Positions 17,729 through 24,788 of a stretch of 64,000 nucleotides of DNA are shown piece by piece. Every line of letters starts with the position of its first letter. The stretch's first letter is position 1. The stretch covers positions 1,240,001 to 1,304,000 of the forward strand of contig NZ_BLJE01000001.1 of the NCBI RefSeq assembly GCF_009811795.1, written 5' to 3'. A program made the translations under genes and the position numbers. Source of the stretch: Litoreibacter roseus (GTDB taxonomy: Bacteria > Pseudomonadota > Alphaproteobacteria > Rhodobacterales > Rhodobacteraceae). The notes under the pieces are model-generated. The model searched no databases and was not told the origin of the DNA. It worked only from the letters and a program-made list of their open reading frames with translations.

Positions 17729-17902
17729 ATGTCTACAACTATTCTTGAGGTATTTTTGCCAACACTTCTGGGCATTTACGTAATGTTGTTGTCACTAGGT
17801 GTTGATCTGGTGCCGCGGTCTCCGCGCATGGTGAACGTCGTCAGACTGTCTGCGGCTGGCGTATTGATCTACTGTGGCGTCGCCTTCGCCGCGCCATTCT
17901 GA
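17729..17902 (+). CDS. Small membrane protein of 57 residues
   Basis: An ATG preceded by GGGGAAGG opens a 57-codon frame beginning MSTTILEVFLPTLLG and ending in TGA. Two hydrophobic helices (LPTLLGIYVMLLSLGV and LSAAGVLIYCGVAFAA) flank a short basic loop (VPRSPRMVNVVR). Codon use is like that of neighbouring genes. No family is recognised. It lies 63 bp after the exported coiled-coil protein and ahead of a GC-rich hairpin, so the two may form one transcript. Confidence 0.55.
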   Translation: MSTTILEVFLPTLLGIYVMLLSLGVDLVPRSPRMVNVVRLSAAGVLIYCGVAFAAPF

Positions 17903-17923
17903 AAACGGGCCTGGGCGGGGTCC

Positions 17924-17950
17924 GATCGGGGGCGTCTCCGGCCCCCGGTC
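17924..17950 (+). terminator. GC-rich hairpin after the small membrane gene
   Basis: Arms GATCGGGGGC and GCCCCCGGTC (ten pairs, one wobble) with a seven-base loop GTCTCCG. There is no T run afterwards, so it is a possible rho-assisted or weak terminator, or an RNA 3' end stabiliser. Confidence 0.45.
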
Positions 17951-18090
17951 GAAGCTGACATCTACGTAACTTCATTGACGACGCCGCAGTTTGCGACAAG
18001 TGTCCGGCACAATGCTATCGGATCAGAAGCAATCAGCAGGGCGTCCCAAATGACAAAATCCGACAAATTTCCTGCTGGCGGATTTGCCCG

Positions 18091-19020
18091 ATGATCCTTG
18101 ATCTGATCTATGTCGCAGGTGGTCTGATTGCGCTGACACTTGGGGCTGATTATCTGGTGCAATCCGTGGTCACGGTTGCGCAAAAGTTCAACGTTTCGAC
18201 CCTATTCATCGGCCTGACTGTTGTTGCACTCGGCACCTCACTGCCGGAGTTTTTCGTCGTCGTGGAATCGGTGATTGAAGACGCGCCCGGAATTGGGATG
18301 GGCAACATCGTTGGATCGAATATAGCAAATCTTTTGCTGATTCTCGGTATTGCTGCCGTCTGCCGACCGATTGACACGCCCAAGGGCATGTTGGGCCGCG
18401 ACGGTCTCGCGATGCTGCTGGGCACTGCGGTTTTTGTCACGGCGGCCAGCACGGGCTTGATCGGGTTCTGGACCGGGCTGCTTTTTGTCGGACTGCTCGC
18501 CGGATATCTAATCTATTGCAGCATGGATGACGGCGAGGATGACGAAGACATAGACGCGCTTGAGGCAAGCGGGCTCAAATTAACACTTGTTCTGCTGGTG
18601 AGTGCTGCCGCTCTCATTGGCGGCAGTGAGTTATTGGTACTCGGGTCAATTTCTTTGGCGCGCGAATGGGGCGTTTCCGAAAGCGTAATTGGCCTGACCC
18701 TTGTCGCGGTGGGGACATCGCTGCCGGAACTCGCGGCAACCTTGGCCGCCGTGCGCCGCAAGCAATCCGCGATCATTCTCGGCAATGTTTTGGGATCGAA
18801 CCTGTTCAATATCCTTGGCGTTATCGGCGGCGTCGCGTTGTTCACGCCGGTGCTCGTGCCGCCAGCAATCCGTGAGATGGACCTCTGGCTGATGGCGTTG
18901 GCAACTCTCGTCACGCTGGTTTTGTTGCGGACCGGTTGGCGGCTGGACCGTCGTGAGGGATCCGCCATGCTTTTGTGCTACGGGGTCTACGTCGTGTTCC
19001 AATTTGGATTTGCAGGCTAA
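18091..19020 (+). CDS. Calcium/sodium antiporter (CaCA family, YrbG-like)
   Basis: 309 residues, about ten membrane helices, with the two inverted alpha repeats of the Ca2+:cation antiporter superfamily: GTSLPEFFVVVES ... GNIVGSNIANLLLILG and GTSLPELAATLAA ... GNVLGSNLFNILG. These glutamate- and asparagine-containing repeats bind the transported cations. An acidic cytoplasmic loop (DDGEDDEDIDALE) lies between the halves. The length fits YrbG/CaxA-like proteins. It exports Ca2+ in exchange for Na+ across the inner membrane. It is monocistronic and ends 12 bp from the convergent IclR gene. Confidence 0.92.
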   Translation: MILDLIYVAGGLIALTLGADYLVQSVVTVAQKFNVSTLFIGLTVVALGTSLPEFFVVVESVIEDAPGIGMGNIVGSNIANLLLILGIAAVCRPIDTPKGMLGRDGLAMLLGTAVFVTAASTGLIGFWTGLLFVGLLAGYLIYCSMDDGEDDEDIDALEASGLKLTLVLLVSAAALIGGSELLVLGSISLAREWGVSESVIGLTLVAVGTSLPELAATLAAVRRKQSAIILGNVLGSNLFNILGVIGGVALFTPVLVPPAIREMDLWLMALATLVTLVLLRTGWRLDRREGSAMLLCYGVYVVFQFGFAG

Positions 19021-19032
19021 TCGGCGACCAGA

Positions 19033-19800
19033 TCAGCCACTGTCGAACAGCGTTCCCGTGAGCCGTTCCGAAGCAGCGCGCAGTTTTGGTGCCATCGCCA
19101 GCGCGTCTTCTGCACTTACCCTCTGCAGAGGCCCGTGAAAGGCCAGTGAGGCGCAATAGCGACCGTTTCGATCCAGTACAGGGACGGCCAGCGCAATCAT
19201 ACCGTCCACAAACTCTTCATTGTCGAGCGCATGGCCCTGTTTGCTGATTCTCTGAAGTTCCGACATCAGCGCATCAGGGTCGGTGATCGTGTTCTGTGTC
19301 ACTTGCTCCAGCGCCATCACTTGTACCAGACGGCGCCGTTCGGCTTTGGGCAGGGAAGCGAGAAATGTCTTACCGCTGGCTGTGCAATGGAACGGCACAT
19401 GCGATCCCACGGGCAACTGGATCCGGAAAGCCCAGTTTGTCTCAACCCGGTCGTGATAGGCCATGCCGCGGTCCTCGGGCACGACAAAATTGATCGTCTC
19501 GCCGATATCCTCGGCCAATTGCATCAGAACCTGACGGCGCGCGATGTAGGACGTCGATGCATGCAAGACGCCCGATGACATCATGCGGGCGCGGCGCCCG
19601 GGCCGCAGACCAGTGTTGCGTTCGTCTCGAACCAGAAAGCCCTCTGCCACAAGCGTATTACACAACCGATGAACGGTCTGCTTTGGCAATCCGATAAGCC
19701 GACCAATGTCAGAGGGGGACATGGGGTCGCTCTGCTGGCCAAGGGCTTCAAGGATCAGAAGCGTTCTGAGATTTGTCGGGATGCGGTCTTCGGTGGCCAT
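19033..19800 (-). CDS. IclR-family transcriptional regulator
   Basis: 255 residues from the ATG at 19800; the frame extends to 19878, but the longer start would lie inside the palindromic promoter element. The N-terminal winged helix reads LLILEALGQQ ... SPSDIGRLIGLPKQTVHRLC, and the C-terminal GAF-like ligand domain contains the conserved FHCTASGKTFLA. IclR proteins bind DNA as tetramers and respond to catabolic effectors. It is divergent from the GMC oxidoreductase and TRAP genes and is therefore their likely regulator. The inducer is presumably the transported alcohol or its oxidation product. Confidence 0.88.
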   Translation of the reverse strand: MATEDRIPTNLRTLLILEALGQQSDPMSPSDIGRLIGLPKQTVHRLCNTLVAEGFLVRDERNTGLRPGRRARMMSSGVLHASTSYIARRQVLMQLAEDIGETINFVVPEDRGMAYHDRVETNWAFRIQLPVGSHVPFHCTASGKTFLASLPKAERRRLVQVMALEQVTQNTITDPDALMSELQRISKQGHALDNEEFVDGMIALAVPVLDRNGRYCASLAFHGPLQRVSAEDALAMAPKLRAASERLTGTLFDSG

Positions 19801-19868
19801 GGGCTCGGGATCATCAAATTGAAAATACTGCTTGTACGACTCGGAGTTCCATGTTGCGCTATAAAAAC

Positions 19869-19883
19869 GAGACCACAAGTCTC
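19869..19883. promoter_or_regulatory. Putative IclR operator (palindrome GAGAC-N5-GTCTC)
   Basis: Perfect 5-base arms GAGAC and GTCTC around CACAA in the AT-rich gap between the divergent IclR and GMC genes, 37 bp before the GMC start. A short palindrome about 15 bp long in this position is what IclR-type dimers usually recognise. The assignment is inference. Confidence 0.5.
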
Positions 19884-19919
19884 ATTTTTTATTATTTCCG
19901 CGCTTTTGGGAGGAAGTGA

Positions 19920-21554
19920 GTGGAATTTGATTTCGTCATTGTTGGTGCCGGGTCTGCGGGATGTGTGTTGGCAAACCGCCTGTCGGCGAATGGCAAACAC
20001 TCTGTTGCTGTGCTGGAGGCGGGGGGCAAGGACACCTATCCGTGGATTCACATCCCTGTCGGGTACTTCAAGACCATGGGAAATCCGAAGACCGACTGGA
20101 GCTATGAGACGGCCCCCGATCCTGGCTTGAACGGACGGTCGATCAAATGGCCCCGAGGCAAGGTGCTGGGGGGATCAAGCTCGATCAACGGGCTGCTCTA
20201 CGTTCGGGGACAGGCGCAGGATTACGACGGCTGGCGGCAATTGGGAAATACCGGCTGGTCGTGGGAAGATATTCTTCCCTTGTTCAAACGCTCCGAAAGC
20301 TACGACGCCGGCGAGGATGAGGTCAGGGGACGCAATGGGCCCCTGTCTGTCTCAGACTCGACAGTGACGCGGACGATCGTTGATGAGTGGCTAGAGGCAG
20401 CCGTCAACGCAGGCTACCGCGCAAACCCCGACTACAACGGCGCGGTTCAGGAAGGGGTCGGCTTGTTCCAGCTGACCACGCGAAACGGACGGCGGTGTTC
20501 GGCGGCCGTGGCCTATCTGAACCCGGCGAAATCCCGTCAAAACCTGACTGTCCTGACCCATTGCCCGGTGAAGAAACTGACCATTGAAGGCAAGCGCGTC
20601 ACCGGGCTGATTGCACAGTACGAGGGCAAACAGGTGACCATCACCGCACGGCGGGAGGTGATCTTGTCAGCGGGTGCTTTGGCCTCGCCGCAGATTTTGA
20701 TGGTGTCAGGCATCGGGGAGGCGGATGCCTTGCAACCGCATGGGATCGAGGTTCGTCACGAACTCAAGGGCGTCGGTCGCAATCTTCAGGATCACCTGCA
20801 AGCCCGACCGGTCTTCAAATGCACGCGGTCCACGATCAATACCGAAGTGTCAAACCTGTTCAAGCAAGCGCTGATCGGCCTGCAATATATCACAACACGG
20901 GGCGGTCCGATGGCGATGGCCGCGAGCCTGGGAACGGGTTTTCTCAAGACGCGCGAGGATCTGGCTGTGCCGGACATTCAATTCCACATACAGCCGTTCA
21001 GCACCGACAAGATGGGGACGGAGCCGCATACTTTCGACGCATTCACCGCCAGCGTCTTGCAGCTCAGACCCGAAAGCGCGGGGCATCTTGAACTGACCTC
21101 TTCTGACATGCGGGATTATCCGATCATCCACCCGAATTATCTCTCGACGAAAACTGACTGCGATACGCTTGTAGAGGGCATTCGCATCGCCCGGCGCATC
21201 GCGCGCCATGAACCCGTGGCCGACGCGATCACCGAAGAATACCAGCCCGGTGCACAGATCGCGAATGACGATTACGACGGGTTGCTCAACTGGGCCCGCG
21301 AAACATCGACGACGATCTATCACCCGACAGGAACATGCAAGATGGGTGTCGATCCGATGGCCGTGGTTGATCCACGTCTCAAGGTACACGGAATAGATGG
21401 GCTGCGCGTCGCCGACGCTTCGATCATGCCGATCATCGTTTCAGGAAACACCAATGCGCCGTCTATCATGATCGGTGAAAAAGCATCTGATCTCATCCTC
21501 GAGGATGCAGAGCAGGCATCGCAGACGCGTCAAAGGGAAGTGGAGGCCGTTTAG
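19920..21554 (+). CDS. GMC-family FAD alcohol oxidoreductase
   Basis: 544 residues from a GTG start with GGGAGG about 7 nt upstream. The FAD-binding motif is FVIVGAGSAGCVLANRL, the GMC signature 1 lies in PRGKVLGGSSSINGLLYVRG, and the active-site pair is His468 (YHPTGTCKMG) and Asn510 (SGNTNAPS), matching choline oxidase/dehydrogenase positions. There is no signal peptide, so it is cytoplasmic or membrane-peripheral. The enzyme oxidises an alcohol to an aldehyde, passing electrons to FAD and then to the respiratory chain or oxygen. Linked to a TRAP importer and an IclR regulator, it probably starts breakdown of the imported alcohol. It resembles choline and alkanol (AlkJ) dehydrogenases; the substrate is unknown. 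Confidence 0.88.
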   Translation: MEFDFVIVGAGSAGCVLANRLSANGKHSVAVLEAGGKDTYPWIHIPVGYFKTMGNPKTDWSYETAPDPGLNGRSIKWPRGKVLGGSSSINGLLYVRGQAQDYDGWRQLGNTGWSWEDILPLFKRSESYDAGEDEVRGRNGPLSVSDSTVTRTIVDEWLEAAVNAGYRANPDYNGAVQEGVGLFQLTTRNGRRCSAAVAYLNPAKSRQNLTVLTHCPVKKLTIEGKRVTGLIAQYEGKQVTITARREVILSAGALASPQILMVSGIGEADALQPHGIEVRHELKGVGRNLQDHLQARPVFKCTRSTINTEVSNLFKQALIGLQYITTRGGPMAMAASLGTGFLKTREDLAVPDIQFHIQPFSTDKMGTEPHTFDAFTASVLQLRPESAGHLELTSSDMRDYPIIHPNYLSTKTDCDTLVEGIRIARRIARHEPVADAITEEYQPGAQIANDDYDGLLNWARETSTTIYHPTGTCKMGVDPMAVVDPRLKVHGIDGLRVADASIMPIIVSGNTNAPSIMIGEKASDLILEDAEQASQTRQREVEAV

Positions 21555-21638
21555 CGCGTTGATCTGAAAAGGGTGCAGCGGTTGCCTTCATCGCAGCACT
21601 CGAAACAAACAGAAGGCAAGGACCTTAGGGAGGACCAT

Positions 21639-22751
21639 ATGTTTGACTTGAAAACCATCGCGGCTGGTGTCGCGTCCACGGCCGTTGGCCTTGCCATGTG
21701 CGCCCAGGCGGCCATGGCAGAAACAACGATACGCGTGCAATCCGTGATCCCGGCTACAGCCGATGAGATTGTCATGCTGAAAGACTTCGCCAACGATGTG
21801 CGCGAACTGACGGATGGCGAAGTGAACATCGAAGTGCTGCCGGCCGGCAGCGTTGTCGGCGTCCAGGAAACGCTGGATGCGGTTGATGCAGGCCTGATCG
21901 AAGGTGGTTTTGCCTGGACGCATTACTGGTCCGGCAAACATCCGGCCGCGATGCTCTTTGGTTCGCCAGTAGCCGGTGGCGGTGTTGGCATGGACAATAT
22001 TGCCTTCATGTCGTGGTTCCTGTCGGCTGGCGGCAAAGAGCTTTATGAGCAGCTCTGGGACGAGATGGACATGAACGTCGTGGGCTTCATGCTTCAGCCC
22101 GTGGGTCCAGAGGCACTTGGGTGGTTCAAAGAACCAATCGAAAGCATGGCCGATTTCCGCAAATACCGCTTCCGGACACCTCCGGGCATTCCGGGCCAGA
22201 CCTACAAGGACATCGGAGTGGCCTCCGTTGCGATGGGCGGCGGTGATATCCTGCCCGCGTTGGAAAAGGGTACGATTGACGCGGCTGAATGGTGCTGCCC
22301 GAAGCCTGACAGCGTCTTTGGGTTTCAGAAGGTGCTCAAGCACTACTACCTGCAGGGTCTGCATCAGGTTGTCGTTAACGCGGATCTTTATCTGAACAAA
22401 GACGTGTTCAACGGCCTGACACCGTTGCAGCAAAAAGCGATTGAGGTCGCGGCCAACGCATCCCTGATGAAATCCATGGCCTACCGCATTCATGAAAACG
22501 GCAAGGCGCTGGACAAGCTGGTCAACGAGGACGGCGTTATCCTGCACGACACGCCTGCCGATTATTTCACCGAGTACATGAATGCAGCCAACAAGGCGCT
22601 TGAGAAGAACGCGGAAGAAAACGAGTTCTTCGCCAAGGTCTGGCAGTCGCAAAAAGACTTCGCGAAAACCGCGGTTCCGTTCTGGGCAGGGGCGCAGACC
22701 TCGAATGCCAATCTCGGCCGCGCCTATGCGGATCAGCTGAAGAACGAATGA
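21639..22751 (+). CDS. dctP: TRAP transporter substrate-binding protein (DctP family)
   Basis: 370 residues from the ATG at 21639 (AGGGAGG upstream). It has a signal peptide (MFDLKTIAAGVASTAVGLAMCAQAAMA, written in parts: MFDLKTIAAG then cleavage after MA) and the DctP fold with KYRFRTPPGIPGQ, the arginine-bearing region that binds carboxylates in this family. The DAAEWCCPKPD segment places it near the TakP-type branch for keto acids. The neighbouring dctQ and dctM genes complete the transporter, with a strong hairpin between dctP and dctQ. It captures a periplasmic organic acid or related substrate. Confidence 0.88.
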   Translation: MFDLKTIAAGVASTAVGLAMCAQAAMAETTIRVQSVIPATADEIVMLKDFANDVRELTDGEVNIEVLPAGSVVGVQETLDAVDAGLIEGGFAWTHYWSGKHPAAMLFGSPVAGGGVGMDNIAFMSWFLSAGGKELYEQLWDEMDMNVVGFMLQPVGPEALGWFKEPIESMADFRKYRFRTPPGIPGQTYKDIGVASVAMGGGDILPALEKGTIDAAEWCCPKPDSVFGFQKVLKHYYLQGLHQVVVNADLYLNKDVFNGLTPLQQKAIEVAANASLMKSMAYRIHENGKALDKLVNEDGVILHDTPADYFTEYMNAANKALEKNAEENEFFAKVWQSQKDFAKTAVPFWAGAQTSNANLGRAYADQLKNE

Positions 22752-22769
22752 GCCAAGGTCAAAACGAAA

Positions 22770-22801
22770 AGAGCCGCCTGCAGGGGACTGCAGGCGGCTC
22801 T
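22770..22801 (+). promoter_or_regulatory. Perfect 14-bp hairpin between dctP and dctQ
   Basis: Arms AGAGCCGCCTGCAG and CTGCAGGCGGCTCT with a GGGA tetraloop, right after the dctP stop. There is no T run, so it is less a terminator than an mRNA stabiliser or attenuator that keeps dctP transcript in excess over the permease genes, as found after periplasmic binding protein genes in other transport operons. Confidence 0.75.
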
Positions 22802-22846
22802 GCACTCTGATCACGAACTCAGATGCAGCAGGCACAGGGGACGGCC

Positions 22847-23455
22847 GTGAGCAACGAAGACGACTATCTGGACATCGGTGATGAGCTTCTCGCGGGCGCC
22901 CATGGCGGCCCGAACGCGCCGCTGCCCGATGACATGCATCCACTGGCGAAGCGCACAATCCGCGCCATCGACACATTCTCGGACTGGCAGGGCAAGGTCG
23001 TGTGTCTGATGGTCGTGCCGATCATCTTCGCGATGGTCTACGAGGTGATCGCGCGAAAGTTTTTCATCGCTCCGACGCTCTGGTCCTTCGACATTTCCCG
23101 CATGCTCTACGGCATGTCGTTTATGCTGGGGGCCGCCTACGTCCTGATGCGCGGGTTGCATATTCGCGCGGACTTCATCTATCGCAGCTTTCCGGTTCGC
23201 CTGCAGGGCTGGGTCGACCTTCTGCTTTACATCTTCCTCTTTATGCCCGGCATGTTGTTCCTGCTTTGGGCCGGATACGAGTTCGCGCTCAAGTCCTACC
23301 TTCAGAACGAGACAGCGGGCGACAGCACATGGGCCCCGATCGTCTGGCCCGTAAAAATCGCTTTGGCCTTGGGCGTGTTTTTTCTTGTCCTGCAAGGCAT
23401 CTCTGAAATCTTGAAGTCGTGGTACGCCGCCACACGGGGGCGGTGGCCGAAATGA
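22847..23455 (+). CDS. dctQ: TRAP transporter small permease (DctQ)
   Basis: About 202 residues with four membrane helices: FSDWQGKVVCLMVVPIIF, LYGMSFMLGAAYVLM, VDLLLYIFLFMPGMLFLLW and IALALGVFFLVLQG, as expected for DctQ. The N-terminus is long and acidic (SNEDDYLDIGDELL). I prefer the GTG at 22847 because AGGGGA lies about 6 nt upstream; an ATG at 22823 is the alternative. Its TGA overlaps the ATG of dctM. It forms the membrane complex with DctM that couples uptake to the Na+ gradient. Confidence 0.85.
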   Translation: MSNEDDYLDIGDELLAGAHGGPNAPLPDDMHPLAKRTIRAIDTFSDWQGKVVCLMVVPIIFAMVYEVIARKFFIAPTLWSFDISRMLYGMSFMLGAAYVLMRGLHIRADFIYRSFPVRLQGWVDLLLYIFLFMPGMLFLLWAGYEFALKSYLQNETAGDSTWAPIVWPVKIALALGVFFLVLQGISEILKSWYAATRGRWPK

Positions 23456-24786
23456 TGTTTGAGTTTTCTAACGAGATCATCGGTCTTCTGATGATTGGCG
23501 CGATGTTATTCGCGATCTTCATCGGTTTCCCGATTTCCTTCACCCTGATTTTTCTGGGCATCATCTTTGGTGCGTGGGGCTTTGGCATCAAGCTGACCAT
23601 CTTCCTGATGACCCTGCAATTCTACGGATCCATGATGGAGCAGACCCTTGCGGCTGTCCCGTTATTCGTCTTCATGGGCTTCATGATGGAGCAAGCAGGC
23701 CTGATGGAGCGCCTGTTCAGCGCGGTGCAATTGATGCTGGCACGCATGAAGGGCTCGCTGTTTGTTGCGGTCCTCTTCGTCTCGGTGATCTTCGGCGCGG
23801 CCACGGGCATCGTTGGGGCGTCGGTGACGATCTTGGGCATTATGGCCGCCAAGACGATGAACAAGTCGGGCTACGATGTGCGGCTGGCCAGCGGAACGAT
23901 AACGGCTGGCGGAACTCTGGGTATCCTGATCCCGCCGTCGATCATGCTGGTGGTTATGGGGCCTGTGCTGGAGATCCCGGTCACGGACCTGTTTGCCGCG
24001 GCAATCATTCCCGGCGTGATGATGGCGGTCCTGTATCTGGTCTACTCGGTCGGACGTTGCTGGATAAATCCAAGCCTCGGTCCGCCCCTGCCAGAAGATA
24101 TGATCCCCACTGATCGCTCCGTCATCTGGCGAGAGTTCTTCTTGGGTCTCGTACCACCCACAATCCTGATTGCGTTTGCGTTGGGCTCGATCCTTTCCGG
24201 TTGGGCGACACCGACCGAAGGGGCGGGTATGGGGGCATTCGGGTCGATCATTCTGACGCTCATGTACGGCAAATTCTCGACGAAGAAGACCTATGATGCG
24301 CTGATCAAGACGCTGGAGATCTCGGTCCTGATCCTGTTCCTTGTTGCCGCCTCGAACTTTTTCGGTGCTGTCTTCTCGCGTTTGGGTACGCCCACCATGA
24401 TCACGGAAATCCTGTTGAGCATGGATTTGTCCGCGGGGGCCGTCGTCCTTTTGATCCTTGCGCTGATCTTCCTGCTGGGGTGGCCTTTGGAGTGGGTGCC
24501 GATTGTCCTGATCATCCTGCCGATCCTTCAGCCGGTTCTCATCGAGTTGCAGGTCGATATGGTATGGTTCGCCATTCTGGTGGCCGTATGCTTACAGACC
24601 GCGTGGCTCAGTCCGCCGGTGGCGCTGTCTGCATATTTCCTAAAGGGCGTCGTACCGGAATGGGACCTCAAGGATATCTACCTGGGCATGATGCAATTCA
24701 TGGTGATCCAGCTCATCGGCCTTGGCCTTGTCTTCATGATCCCCGCGCTTGCCACGTGGCTGCCGCGCTACATCTACGGCAATTGA
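23452..24786 (+). CDS. dctM: TRAP transporter large permease (DctM)
   Basis: 444 residues, about 12-13 membrane helices, with the DctM signatures FVFMGFMMEQAGL, GAATGIVGASVTILG and GTLGILIPPSIMLVV. The start overlaps the dctQ stop (ATGA at 23452; a second ATG at 23455 is equally possible). It is the ion-coupled translocation subunit of the transporter fed by the DctP protein at 21639. It ends 2 bp from the convergent YbbP gene. Confidence 0.92.
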   Translation: MMFEFSNEIIGLLMIGAMLFAIFIGFPISFTLIFLGIIFGAWGFGIKLTIFLMTLQFYGSMMEQTLAAVPLFVFMGFMMEQAGLMERLFSAVQLMLARMKGSLFVAVLFVSVIFGAATGIVGASVTILGIMAAKTMNKSGYDVRLASGTITAGGTLGILIPPSIMLVVMGPVLEIPVTDLFAAAIIPGVMMAVLYLVYSVGRCWINPSLGPPLPEDMIPTDRSVIWREFFLGLVPPTILIAFALGSILSGWATPTEGAGMGAFGSIILTLMYGKFSTKKTYDALIKTLEISVLILFLVAASNFFGAVFSRLGTPTMITEILLSMDLSAGAVVLLILALIFLLGWPLEWVPIVLIILPILQPVLIELQVDMVWFAILVAVCLQTAWLSPPVALSAYFLKGVVPEWDLKDIYLGMMQFMVIQLIGLGLVFMIPALATWLPRYIYGN

Positions 24787-24788
24787 GG

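Noticed and set aside
21588-22976. 462-codon minus-strand frame across dctP and the hairpin
   Set aside because: Mirror of the TRAP genes; no domain, and it would run through the structured intergenic hairpin.
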